Positions 38,501 through 49,788 of a stretch of DNA of 64,000 nucleotides are shown piece after piece. Numbering within the stretch: position 1 is the first letter of the stretch; every line of letters begins with the position of its first letter. The notes below the pieces were generated by a model. The model was not told where the DNA came from, did no database searches, and worked only from the letters and a program-made list of their open reading frames with translations. Both the position numbers and the translations under genes were made by a program. The DNA is from Rotaria sordida (Eukaryota > Rotifera > Eurotatoria > Philodinida > Philodinidae), in assembly GCA_905250125.1 (NCBI GenBank), contig CAJNOL010000223.1, forward strand, positions 62,001 through 126,000, in the 5' to 3' direction.

Positions 38501-41500
38501 AAAGAAATTAGCTAGTGATTTACGAAATGTAATTTTACAAGATAATTAAAATTCTAAGTAAATGATGAGCGTAGCTTTTTATGACAATGAATGATAGATA
38601 TTAGTGACCGATCAGGATGATAATTAAATTATCGAACATCGATAATTTGATATGTGTTTGATTTTAATTTCAAAAAGTTGTTCTTTTTTTTAGATTAATA
38701 AATAAGATGATGAGAAAAATCACAAAGAAAAGCACACTATAGTGTTGTGACAGATTTTCATTCAGACTTCAAAGTTTATAGTTACTAACGAGAGAACATT
38801 CCCAACTTGAAAATCATTTTTGAATTAGAATTCTGTGCATAAAAGGGCTCATAATCCTTATAGAATGATAGCCGTTTTATTGAAATTTTAGTCTAACTAG
38901 AATCTCCTGAACATTCTTTTGAGCTGAAACTTTCAGATAGAGTCCTGCGGGACAAACTTTTTCGTACCCCGAAGCCCGTTGACTGAAAGATGGCTGTATG
39001 CACGAAGTGCAGTAGCCGACTTATTGCTTTTCATTTGCTTATTTGGCATGACAAATTCTTCTTTTCGATACATTAGTCACGACTGCAGTCAGCCACTCGT
39101 TCTCTCTATTTAATCAGCATTTCAAAATGAGAAAAAGTTTGTCAAAATATGACGAGTACACATCTGAAATCTGTTTGTTTTTAAAACCTCGATTACATTC
39201 GGAGGCTGTAAAAATGTCGAAAACGATAATTAACAGTTTAGAGAGGTCGTACAGTCAGCCGTCTTTTCCACTGAGGCTTCACTCGAATGGCATTATAGAG
39301 TTCTTTTTTTCTGTTATTTGTAAGAAATAAGAAAATTAAAATGTACGACAAGTTTTTACATAAAGATTAGAAAATTTCGAGACATTAGCTTTTCTATGTT
39401 CTCCCGCAAAATTTTCGGAATAATCTCGCGGGATGGGACAAACAGACGTTTTTTGAGGATTTAACATAGTCTAGTTACCAGTAGGCCTATCTTCGGACAA
39501 GTTTGGGAAAAACTTTAGGAAGAAGATGCTGCAACTTTTTAGGCAAAGTAAATTGTTCATATCAAAATTCTATTCGAAAGAAACTTAAAATTGAAATTAA
39601 TTTAGCAAAAAAAAAAAAAGAATTACTAACCAACTTTTAGCATGATCAATATCATTTGTCTGTTGTAATACTTGAGCCATTAAACAAAAAATTTGTGTAT
39701 TTTCTGGTTGAATTACTATATATTTATGAAGAAGATCTTTTACACGTTGATATTGATTTGAATGTATTAAAGTAAGAACTTAACAAATTTATTGAATGTA
39801 TCAATTATAAATTCTTTTTTTTTTTTTTACTAAAATTTTCTTACTAAGATTATGAAGAGCTTGAACAAAACCTACATCTATATTAAGTGCTTCTTCATAA
39901 TAATATCGTGCTTTATCATAATCACCTTGAGCAAAACAACAATTACCTTTATTTGTTAAAGCTGAATGAAGAATAAAAAATTTGAAATGATATTGATATA
40001 AATTTCTAATTGACTTACAAGCCGGATTAAATTTGTCAGATTTTAAAGCTAAATCTGCATATTTATGTGCATTATTTAAATCTTTTTCCTGAAAAATAAG
40101 ATAAATAAAATAATAAAATATTCATAATATTATACCAAAAAGTGCAAAAGTGATAGGTTAGTTGCAGCTAAAATTAATAATAATAATCATAAGTGTTAAT
40201 GTGTTTTTATAAGCTTGTTTTTGTGCTTTTTTTTTTTATATCAATTATACAAACCTGCACTAGCTAATTTTGCTTCAGCTTTTTCGAATTGTTTAAGTGT
40301 TGCAATAGCCTGAAAAGAAAATAAAAATCATCATGAATTAATTTTATTTCTTTGCTTGTTTCTTTTTTTCTCTCTCTAACCTTCGGAAAATTGTCTTCAT
40401 GTAAATAAGCAATAGCTTTTTGAATTTCAAGACCATTAACTAATTCTAAATACGATGAATTTCGTACTTGTTCAATACACCATTCATAACCATTAACAAA
40501 ATCTCCATCAGAATTGCTACCAATAATTTTAGCTGCTGTTACAATAATATGTTCAGCAAAACGTCGTCTAAGTAAAAGAAATTTTTCACTTTATATTTGT
40601 TTTCGAATAGAAAATTTCTAATTTATATAAAATAAATCAATCCGAACTAGAGATGTACGGAACCAAAATTTTTTTGGTTTCGATCCTGCACATCTCTAAT
40701 CAAGACTACTCATATTTGCATTTGAAATATATTCAATATAGAAATTATTCAAATCATCGTTTTCTATAAGTTACATGCATTTCGATTTCAAAATAATTGT
40801 AAACAGTCAGAAAGAATATTTTACTTGTATTCATGTGGACAATAGTGACTTTTGAGTACTAAATGAGAAAGAACAAATACTTAGGGCATACTAAAAGTTC
40901 TGGTCACGGCATTTAAAGGATTTTTTCGGATAAGGGGTCCTATTGAGAAATGAAAAACCAAATACCCCATGTTATAGAGCTTTTTGAGGTGCGTCGAATG
41001 ATATATAGAAAATCTTGTTTTCATAAGGCTTTAAAGAAACTAGAGTCAATTTACTGATAGACGACTACATATCCACACCCAAGCATGACAAGTTTCTGAA
41101 TATTGTAGTCTTTGGTATTTGTAAAATCTTTTTTCTGACATACGATTTTTACAGAATTTTTGACAGGCTACAATCGTCTATATGTAGTATCTCCAGTCAT
41201 CTTGTTAGTGTTAGTGTGCAGTCGTCTATCAATAAATTGACTCTAGATCCTTCAAAGTCCTATGAAAACAAGATTTACTATATACCATTCCACGCGCTTT
41301 AAAAAGCTCTACAGTATGGTATATTTGGTTTTTCATTTCTCATAGGTCTCCTTATCCGAAAAGATTCTTTAAATGCCGTGGTCAGATCTTTTGATATGCT
41401 CTAAGTATATAATAGTCGTTTCGGTACATACTCTAGTGCTATTGGTTTGCATTCAATTATTTGTCTACGAGTGACAGCGCACTGCTTGTCCACTAAACAT

Positions 41501-44500
41501 GTACTGGCGAGAGTTTATAAAATTTCAAAATTCTATGCTTGAATGAAGTGCAGCTTCACTAATTATTGGCGAACAATCGGATAGCCAATGAAATTCATAT
41601 AATAATACAACAACACACCGTCACACTCTAGTGCTTATTCAAAATATTGAATAGTCAATGCATTTCATATCGAAATTTTATAGATGGATTATGAAAGGAA
41701 GGTTTCTGGAAAACTAAACACGGTAGTTTTTGAAGTCCCAGATGACTGTAAATATTAGTTTTCCCCGAGTGTCATTTTAAAGAGTACAAAATTTTAAATT
41801 AAATGAGAGGTTGCCCTATTTTCTACGACCTTCTGTTAAAAAATTATAAGCACCACAAAACGAAACTAAATATAGGATTGCTAATAACTTTGGGTGCGAC
41901 TGTTGAACCTTGCTAAATCCACAGCCCTAAAACTATTATGTTTGATTTTTTAGAAACCTTTCTCTCATAGTCAATCTATAAAATGTATTGATTATTCCAA
42001 TTACTATTTAGATTTGAATTAAATGCTTGGCATCGTATCAAAACTATGTTAGTCTTATATATCCGATCGGTCAATTGTTTTTATTTTTAGTGTTCAAAAC
42101 ACTTTTTTTTCCATTTTTGTCAGTCCGAATATTGGACTACTGGTTTATACAACTCCAAAATTTTCGATTTTTTTTCTTACACAATTTTCTTTTGTAAATT
42201 AATCATTTAGGAATTTTCTTGACGAATTCATTTTTATATTGCCTGTACTTTCTAATCTCTGATATAAACTTCTTCAAATAAACAATTATCTTCTTTTACT
42301 ACTATACCGTTTTCGTTCTAATTGTCTCAATCGATCATCTCGTATAGCTTCAAAAACAAGAATTGCTTGTTTATCTTCCTAAAATTATAGAGCAAAATCA
42401 ATTAATCAACAAATAAAATGAATTAATAGATTTTTACAGATATTGAATAATCATTTTCAGAATTTGAAAATGGTATTTTAAGTAAATTATTAAATGCTTG
42501 TCGTGTTTTATCACGCTGACCCATTGTATAATAACATAGAAGAAGATTAAAACCACTAAGATAAGTTGCTCGTTCTTGCATTATTATTTCATAAACTTGA
42601 GCTGCTTCAGCATATTGATCCATTAGAATATGTGTAGCAGCAATATTTTGTCGAATTTTAAGTCTTAAAAACAAAAACAAAAAAAAATACATGATTTTAG
42701 ATATAAGAATATACTATCAAGTATTTATACTTTAATTTAGCATTTTGTTCAGATATTTGATCAAGTGCCATTCGATACATTTTTAAAGCTTTTGTATAAT
42801 TTTTTGAACGAAGAAAAATATTACCAATATTTACTCGTCTAAAAAAATTTGTTATATTTTTATTATTATGATAATAAATATATAATATGTTTACTTACAT
42901 TTGAGCATGTTCAGGTAATAATTTATTTTTAAGTATTAAATTATATAGATTTATTGCTTCTGTATTCATAGCACATTTTGTAAACATATTTGCACAATGA
43001 AGAATAACCTATAGAAGAAATTCAATGAATTATTATTAAACTAAACTTATCGATCTTTCTATAATAAAGAGATCAATGCACTATTGAAAATATGTCTAAC
43101 ACAAATCAAGATAGTTTTATTCAAAATCAAATTTTTTTTCAGTTAGAAATAAACTAGGTTAACCGGCGATGGAACATTTTCAACTGATCAATCGCTTTCT
43201 CATTGCAAGCTAGTGAATTGTTAGTTATCAACTATGAGAAATGCCATCATATGTTGGTTTTCTAAGCTAACAAACTTGTCGACTAAAAGTATTTGTCATC
43301 TGTCTAGACTATAGAACATGTCAAATTGCTTAAAAAACCTTCCGAAGTGCTAAAAAGCTTTTGAGCTCAAATTTTTTTCCACAAGTAGCAATTGTATAAA
43401 CTAGAAAAGTCCTAAGATGATATCGACACAATTTGCGATTTGGCTGAGATATCAACTTTTTACTATAATTTTCCTGCAGGATTCCATTTTTTCGCTTAAA
43501 TCAAAGTTTCGAAGTATGACCTAAAACTTTACTTGCATCAAGGTCTGAATTACACTAGCTTACTCACAAAGTTTCAGAATCTTTGAACAAATCATCTCCG
43601 AAATATGAATTTTTCAAAATATTCATGTATAACACAAAACAGTCTTCATGCTAATATACTCATAATTCGAAGATGATTTGTTCAAAGATCCTGAAACTTT
43701 GTGAGTAAACTAGTGTAATTTAGACCTTGATGCAAGTAAAGTTTCAGGTCATAATTCGAAACTTTGATTTAAGCGAAAAAATGGGATCCGAAAAGGAAAA
43801 TTATAGTAAAAAGTCTATATCTCAGCCAAATCGCCACTTGTGCCTATATCATCTTAAGACTTTTCTAGTTTATACATCTCCTACTTGTGGACAAAATTTG
43901 AACTCAAAAGCTTTTTAACACCTCGGAAGGTTCTCTCATTAGTTCAATATGAAAAAATGCATGTAGATATTCGGCATCTTATGGTGTTCGCGATTCGTTG
44001 TTATTTACTTTTATGACTAAGAGAATTATGTTTACAGAGATGAATAATTGTTCAAATTAATTAAATTTCATTTTTTTTCTTATTTACTATGCATTTGAAA
44101 ATATAATGTACTCTATTGTTTTTAGAATAACTTTTGATAGGAACATCGTAGAAACCTGCGGATTTCCATCGTTCAGGAGAGAAGACGCAGGACCGCCGAA
44201 ATATATCGAAATTGAATTGGTTGGTAATTGACCAATCAGGTAAGTTCTTAGTGAAGACTTTCAAAAGTGATAGTCTGAAGCTGCTTCCTTGTCAATCGAC
44301 ACAAAACTGACATTTCTAACTTGTGTTCTGTTCGAAAGTTATGAGACTTTTCCAGAGACCTCCGATATCAGCGAATTCACCTGTGATCAACCGAAGAAGT
44401 AGCTAGGCAGGATAATTCATCATGCTGAGTCGAACGGTGGTATTTATTTCGACATGAGATGAAGAATTACTCCTGTCTAGCTTCTTTTCTAAGTAATCAG

Positions 44501-46081
44501 AAGTAAGTGGGCTGAAATCGAGGATCGCAAGAAAAGTCTTATAACTCTCCATTGGCACAACCTATAAATGTCGGCCTTGCATAGATCGAAAGAGGGGAAT
44601 TTTTTTCATCAATGAGTCTGATTAAAAGTCTAAATCAAAAGGAAAATAGCTTCAAAATATCGTTTTTGAAAATCTTCACCAAGAATTCATCTGATTGGTC
44701 AATTGCTGACCAATCAAATTTCGATACACTTCAATGACCCTGAGACTTCTCTCTTGAATGATGAAAATTGCAGGTTTCTATGATGTTTCTATCAAAAGTT
44801 ATTAAAAAAACAATGAGGCATATTATCTTTTGACAATAGATAGTATTATCTGGTATGTTTTTAATTTGTTCTATGTCAGGCTCATCTGCCGGTGTATGAT
44901 TTTGACAGATCAATAGTGCTGGTTAGGAATGAAAACTAATTTTGTGTTTCATTATTTTACTTCGGAAAAGAGAACTCCATCTTGAAACGATTAAATTCCA
45001 AAGGTTTTTTTTTTGTTGCAGAAAAGTAATTCCTATTCTCTTTTTATTCATCAGAGAAACATTTGTTTTTTTTTTGAATCTAAACAATTAAATATACTAC
45101 ATACAAATCCGGCTAGACTTAAATCTGGTTCGCCAATATTTTTTTCTTCACGAAATCGACTAAGACTTTTTTCATGTTTCATTGCTTCTTCGGCTTTTTC
45201 AAGTGCCTAAAAAAAACAAAAAGAAACAATTTATATTAGATATAAACAAGAGATTATATTTTCTTACTAATTTATTATCATTTTTTTCATATGCAAAACA
45301 ACTTTGTTCCACAAGATCAAAAATTATTTTCTCCATTTTACGTACTTTTTCATCATTACTTTCAAAAAAAAAAAATTATATATATATCTATATAACTAAA
45401 ATTTTCATTTCATTCAATTACCCTTCTTCTTTCTTTTCAAATTGATTTGATCCTGCTGTTGCAACATAACTACCTAATGCTCCAGATCCAATCATAAATC
45501 CAGCACTTTTTATAGCTGTTGTTGGTCTTTTTTGTGCTGTAGTAGGACGACGTAAAGTTGAACCAAGTGGAGCATGCATAGCAATATTTTGTTTTTGAGT
45601 AGCAGCAGCAGCAGCAGCAGCACGTGATGCAGTTCCTAATCGACCGACAGAACTATTCGATGGTACAGGTAAATTTGTATCTTTCGGTCGATTAAATACA
45701 TTTTTTATTTTAGAAAAAACTCCACCCTAAAAAAAAAAGTAAAATCAAACAATCTACATAAGTTTTAAAATTCAAAAAGGCTTTCTCTACTTTTTGAGCT
45801 GTAGCTCCACTGGCTTGATTGGTCTGAAACAAAAAGAGTTTTTCAGTTATTCGTATGATAAAATATAAAAAAAAAAAAAGATAATTACTAATGGAGCTCG
45901 TCGACCATGACTAGTTTTTAAAAGAGCTTGTTGTAAATTAGTATCATTTTTCAAACTCTTAGAGAACACAATAAAAATACTTTATTTTTTATTTTATTTT
46001 TTATGCAACACAACTCACATTCGTCTCTAACAAAGGATTAAAATCATTAAAACCAGTATATGAATTAATTTTATCTGTCAT
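35517..46081 (-). CDS. IFT88: Intraflagellar transport protein 88 homolog
   Basis: Twenty-three exons on the minus strand join in frame to 848 residues, close to human IFT88 (about 824-833). IFT88 is a TPR core subunit of IFT-B that carries cargo along cilia. The N terminus has GFNDFNP (10-16) and the family block TSHGRRAP (36-43). A poly-Ala tract encoded by a GCT run lies in exon 4. TPR repeats follow, with RVNIGNIFLRSKNYTKALKM, QNIAATHILMDQYAEAAQVY, GYEWCIEQVRNSSY, ALTNKG-like SLTNKGNCCFAQGDYDKA, RIGELIDSQGDKSDAIQYY, DIQTLEWLASYYIEAQYPEK and MVASCHRRSGDYAAAIEKYK, matching the vertebrate order. The acidic tail ends DDNDDAAVLLPD. Exon 3 (45791-45823) and exon 13 (40136-40167) are only 33 and 32 nt. 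Four introns exceed 1 kb and contain palindromes. An acceptor (AG 46093-46092) sits 10 nt before the ATG. Confidence 0.95.
36094..37386. other. IFT88 intron of 1.3 kb holding a palindrome
   Basis: Between exon 19 (37387-37505) and exon 20 (35987-36093). About 45% of it is the 36545-37113 palindrome; the rest is AT-rich with no coding signal. Confidence 0.7.
36545..37113. repeat. Near-continuous 570-bp palindrome in IFT88 intron
   Basis: The ends pair: TTAATTACATATTTTGAAAGCGCTCGGA near 36555 faces TCCGAGCGCTTTCAGAATATGTAATTA near 37075. The centre pairs too: CTGATAGAACTTGAAATTCTCTAT near 36769 faces ATAGAGAATTTCAAGCTCTATCAG near 36880, around TATTGTCTTGCA/TGCAAGACAATA. Intermediate blocks such as GAAAATTTTTCATTAC also pair. 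This is the cleanest palindrome in the window. Confidence 0.85.
37862..39630. other. IFT88 intron of 1.8 kb with repeat fragments
   Basis: Between exon 16 (39631-39778) and exon 17 (37750-37861). It includes a dispersed-repeat copy (38290-38420) and a GC-richer stretch (about 38895-39485) with loosely inverted blocks, such as GAAGCCCGTTGACTGAAAGATGG near 38971 facing CAGCCGTCTTTTCCACTGAGGCTTC near 39257. A 67-codon frame at 39127-39330 lies inside it and is not supported as a gene. Confidence 0.5.
40651..40700. mobile_element. Miniature 50-bp inverted repeat, hAT-MITE-like ends
   Basis: AGAGATGTACGGAACCAAAA is followed by TTTTTTTGG, TTCGATCC and TGCACATCTCT, giving inverted ends AGAGATGT/ACATCTCT. 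Ends of this type occur in hAT-derived MITEs. No convincing target-site duplication is visible. Confidence 0.4.
40879..41408. repeat. 530-bp imperfect palindrome in IFT88 intron
   Basis: Ends ACTTAGGGCAT and ATGCTCTAAGT pair. Inner pairs include GGCATTTAAAGGATTTTTTCGGATAAGG with CCTTATCCGAAAAGATTCTTTAAATGCC, GAGAAATGAAAAACCAAATA with its inverse near 41325, and CTAGAGTCAATTTACTGATAGACGACT with AGTCGTCTATCAATAAATTGACTCTAG. The loop is about 41075-41217. Confidence 0.85.
43338..43931. repeat. 590-bp imperfect palindrome in IFT88 intron
   Basis: CCTTCCGAAGTGCTAAAAAGCTTTTGAGC at the left faces CTCAAAAGCTTTTTAACACCTCGGAAGG at the right. Inner pairs include CTAGAAAAGTCCTAAGATGATAT/ATATCATCTTAAGACTTTTCTAG, CTTTACTTGCATCAAGGTCT/AGACCTTGATGCAAGTAAAG and CAAAGTTTCAGAATCTTTGAAC with its inverse. 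Arms are about 270 bp with high identity. Confidence 0.9.
44126..44804. repeat. 680-bp imperfect palindrome in IFT88 intron
   Basis: AATAACTTTTGATAGGAACATC faces GATGTTTCTATCAAAAGTTATT. GAATTGGTTGGTAATTGACCAATCAG faces CTGATTGGTCAATTGCTGACCAATCA. The centre pairs GAAGAAGTAGCTAGGCAGGATAATTC with GAATTACTCCTGTCTAGCTTCTTTTC. Pairing is recognisable along nearly the full length. Confidence 0.85.
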
Positions 46082-46091
46082 TATGAAAAAT

Positions 46092-46093
46092 CT
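46092..46093 (-). other. Candidate trans-splice acceptor before IFT88
   Basis: On the minus strand TTTTTTTTCTTTAG ends here, followed by a 10-nt leader and the IFT88 ATG. The FAM47E-like stop codon is only about 110 bp upstream and no AATAAA lies between. Confidence 0.55.
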
Positions 46094-46203
46094 AAAGAAA
46101 AAAAATATATAATTTATATATATCACTTCCAAATCACCGTTAGAACCACCAGATGTCGAAAGACAAGAAAAAAAAAAAAGAAAAAAAATTAGTCAATTTA
46201 AGA

Positions 46204-49200
46204 TTATTTTTTTGCTTGAAGTTCAGGAGTTGAACCTGTTATATCACGCGGGTTATCACGACGATATTGTTCAACATCAGTTATTAACTATTAAATAAAG
46301 AAAAAACAAAAAATAGATTTTTTTTTTCTATTAATTTTAATTTATTTGAAATTACTTTTGGTAAACGACGAACATTTTTCTCTACTAAATATTCTTTGAA
46401 TGCATCAATACCATGTAATGGAGCAAGACGAGCATTCTAAGAATGAGATATGTTTAATGTTTTGTTTTGTTTTTTTTTTCAATTAAATTATTTTACCATT
46501 TGTTCTTCTCGTTTTCGTGCTGGATCTTCACGTTCAGCTTGTAGTACTTTTGGATCTTGAAGTTCTTCAGTTTTTAACGAATATTGCCAAAGATTTTTAG
46601 GTAAATACCATGCTCCATATCGATATTTTTGTGATTGTAATAATTGATCACTAGGGCTAGTTGATAATTGTCTTGATTTTGTTATACTAGAACTCAGATG
46701 CTAAACAAAAAAAAAAAAAGAAGTTAATAAGATTATTTTTAAAAATTTATCATAATGAGAATTTTCTTTGCTCTTTACACAAAGTATAAAAATTCCATAG
46801 AAAGAAACTCTTGTGCCAGAGGTTAGGTGGAAGTATGTTCGACCGATGGGCCTAATACTAGGTATGTGCAAGATGATAACAAGACCTAATCTTTTTGTTT
46901 TAATCAGAACCGGGACGAAAGTTTCTACTCTAGCCGGAACCATTTGTTTTGTTTTTAGCAGGAATCGGGACTAAACTTTCTTTTCACCGAGAACGGGACT
47001 AATTTCTTTTTAGTCGAGATCGGGACCAAATTTTCTTTTGTCGGAACCGAGAGTAGGACCAAAAACGATTGCTCTTGCTCATGTCTACCTAATAGTTCCC
47101 CGTTCTTCCGTAAATATGCAACTATAGAGTTTATTCAACGCGTTTTATCCGCAACTACAAAACAATACAGTTGATTTTCTGATATAGCCTTCTGTTCGAT
47201 AGAAAAATAAAGTATATAGCATTTTGTATGTATTCTCCATCTTTTCTCTCGTAAATAGATCTGAATCAAAAAACAAAGTGTATCGTTTCGTAGGCGCTCA
47301 TGCGATATGTTGTATATCAATAGTAGAATGGAAAATGTGAAGTGACAACCAAAAGAAAAAGTATTTGTGTTGAGTTTCTGTCATGTTTCATCAATTCAAA
47401 AAATCTTATTTTGTATATGAATAATTGATAACATTCATTTGTTTTCTTTATTATTGAATGAAAAAGAATAAAAATTATCAGATCAACGATAGAATCTTAA
47501 TCTTTTTCCAAGAAGCAACGATATTTTAATTATTTTATATTCTGTACTTAATATTAAAATTTAGAATAAATTGTTTTTAACTTTTATTCTTTTCTCATTG
47601 AACAAAATTCAATCTGAAGAATATAACACTCTACCTTTTTCTTTCATGTGCAAATGGATTATCAAAAAGAATCCGATTTTCATATGTACCGACATATTAA
47701 ACATTCGCTATTCAAAATATCAAAATTGAATCAGAAATGAATACTTTCTATGTTACATTATCACATCTATCATTATACAAAAAAAAAAAACTCTAATAAT
47801 CAAAATTTTATGATTTGTAGATTTGAATAGAGCTTAGATAATTTCTTTCTAAAGAAAATACCAATTCAGGAAATGTTGTTTTTCTTTGTTGTGTTTGAGG
47901 AATCATTGTTTCTTGTGCACCTTCTCGTAATTCTGGTGGAATCTAAATTAAAAAAGTAAAATATTTTAATTATGAAAAAAAAAAACAAAAATTTTCAATT
48001 AAACGAACTCTTGTCATTTCAACTATTTTAATTGGTACACTTAAAGATGGTTTTGTATCATAAGCAGTTGAAAATAAATTTCGAACAACAGCTGGATCAA
48101 TATCACGATTTGTTTCACCACCAAATTCATATAACCAATTACAAAATTGTTCAGAAACACTTCGAAGACGAGCTTCCTTTAATAAAAAAAAAAACAAAAA
48201 ATATTTTATTTATTTCTTCATACTGCAAAACAAGGATATTTTTCCTTTCAAAAAGTTGTTCAGATAAACATACAGAAAAATTCTTGAATTTCAAACAAAT
48301 TTCTTTTCGATTGTGTTTGTTCTAATGAACTGAAATTTTTTGTATTTGATAAATAAATGTATTCTCTTCTAAGATTTTAAGAGTTCCAAAAATGAAAAGC
48401 AGTACAAAATTCTCTTTGAAATGAAAGTAGCCCGAGTGCTGTAGCTTGAAGCGTATTGAAAAAATATTTGTACGCATGAACACACTATTTTACACTATGA
48501 CTTCTGAATGGTAAGATTTTGAATCGTGAAAACTCTTTTTAATTGTATGCTTTCATTAGCTAAGCATCTTTAGAAAGTTTCATAGAACTTCCATGCAATG
48601 TATCGATTCTCGAAAGAGGAGGAGATCTTGATCAAATGAAATTTACCATTGCAGTTGTTGCTTCATCATCTTGTGTAGGTCCTTTAGATTGTTGTTTTTG
48701 TTGTTGTTTTTCAATATACCATCGATAAGGATTTTTCTGTTTTCTTTCAAGTTCTTCCGAATCCCATGGATTTCCTGATTCATCATAAACAATTGTAGTT
48801 CGTCCTGGTCGTGTTGAAGTACGTTTACTCTCTAATTCTTCTGGTTCAGATTGATCATCTAATTGACTTGAACTTTGACTACTACTACGACTACGTGCAC
48901 TTCTTTCAGTATTATTTAAATCTTCTTGAACTATTGGAACTTCAGATGATGATGTAAAAATATCTTGACATTCATCTATAAATATATTTTGTTCATTATT
49001 ATTCATACGTGATAATTCAGTTTCGAGTAATTTTGTTAATTTTTCATAAGCCTAAGTAAATAATAATTTTCTAATTTTAACAATGAAATTTTCTTTTTTT
49101 GCTTACACCGGGTGGTAATGTTTGATTAAAATGTGGAAAAAACGTCATAGGATGATCAAGTAAAGTTGATATATAACTATCAATTAATTGACGACGTTTT

Positions 49201-49788
49201 TCTGCAGTAGGTAATTCACGACTGAAATATATTTGACGATCTGTTAGACGATTTCGAATATTTGATACATTAGCTTTTATTCGACGACTTTGAGAGAGTA
49301 CAATTGGACTTGGACCTTTTTCAGGCTATTAGAAACAACAAAAACAAAACAAGAATATACATAAAAAGATAAATTAATAAAATTTACTTCTAATATAATA
49401 TCATCATGTGATGGTGGTAAACCATCACGAAAATCATCTAGACCATCTTTAACAAATTTCCAATTTTTTGTGTCCATATGACATGGATATTTCATTTTAA
49501 GACGTTCTCGATACCTAGATAAATTTCAAGAATTTTTTTCTTTTTTTTTTATAAATCATGCAAAGTATAGGAGAGCAAGAATTAAAGAAATAAAAGCAAC
49601 TAATGTAAGAATTTGTCTCACTTTGAATTATTTATAAGCCTAGACAGATTTTTTTTTCAATGTCAAAATATGATAAATACAAAAAATTGATGAATAGATA
49701 AAAGATAGAAATACCATGGCTGAAATTTTGGTGTTCGACGACGATCTTCAATTTTAGGTAGAAGAACATATTTAAGTTCGTTGGACAT
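46204..49788 (-). CDS. FAM47E-like protein
   Basis: Nine exons join in frame to 480 residues: 49715-49788, 49388-49514, 49107-49325, 48647-49051, 48009-48176, 47862-47942, 46497-46700, 46356-46436, 46204-46287. Blocks follow vertebrate FAM47E in order: GLDDFRDGLPP (49-59), a block around LDHPMTFFPH, FCNWLYEFG near 286, YDTKPS (314-319), VPIKIVEMTR then IPPELR, RYGAWYLPKNLW (385-396), and GIDAFKEYL near the C terminus. Human FAM47E has been linked to PRMT5 and chromatin; function here is unknown. A serine- and acid-rich insert (about 145-270) is not part of the conserved blocks. Exon 5 uses the unusual donor GTTCGT. Intron 6 (46701-47861) is 1.16 kb and contains degenerate GGGAC-type repeats. 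The stop lies 122 bp before the IFT88 ATG on the same strand. Confidence 0.88.
46790..47095. repeat. Degenerate tandem GGGAC-rich repeat with MITE-like ends
   Basis: A unit of about 35 bp containing CGGGAC(T/C)AA and TTTCTTTT recurs several times between 46905 and 47065 (AATCGGGACTAAACTTTCTT, GAACGGGACTAATTTCTTTT, GATCGGGACCAAATTTTCTT). The flanks carry TACTAGGTATGTGCAAG and CTCATGTCTACCTAATA, loosely inverted. It lies in intron 6 of the FAM47E-like gene. Confidence 0.55.
48177..48646. other. FAM47E-like intron 4, 470 bp
   Basis: AT-rich, no recognised element and no exon seen. It is longer than typical introns here. Confidence 0.5.

Larger units (their letters stand above)
40568..42307. other. 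IFT88 intron of 1.7 kb with several elements
   Basis: Between exon 10 (42308-42378) and exon 11 (40381-40567). It carries a tiny MITE-like palindrome (40651-40700), the 40879-41408 palindrome and a half copy of the CTU2-intron element (41770-41865). Confidence 0.65.
43009..45104. other. IFT88 intron of 2.1 kb with two palindromes
   Basis: Between exon 6 (45105-45206) and exon 7 (42899-43008). It contains palindromes 43338-43931 and 44126-44804 and a repeat fragment (44905-45000) related to about 22815-22920. No exon is supported inside. Confidence 0.7.

Noticed and set aside
39127-39330. 67-codon frame in an IFT88 intron
   Set aside because: It lies in a repeat-like stretch with loose inverted blocks, has no domain and no splice context.
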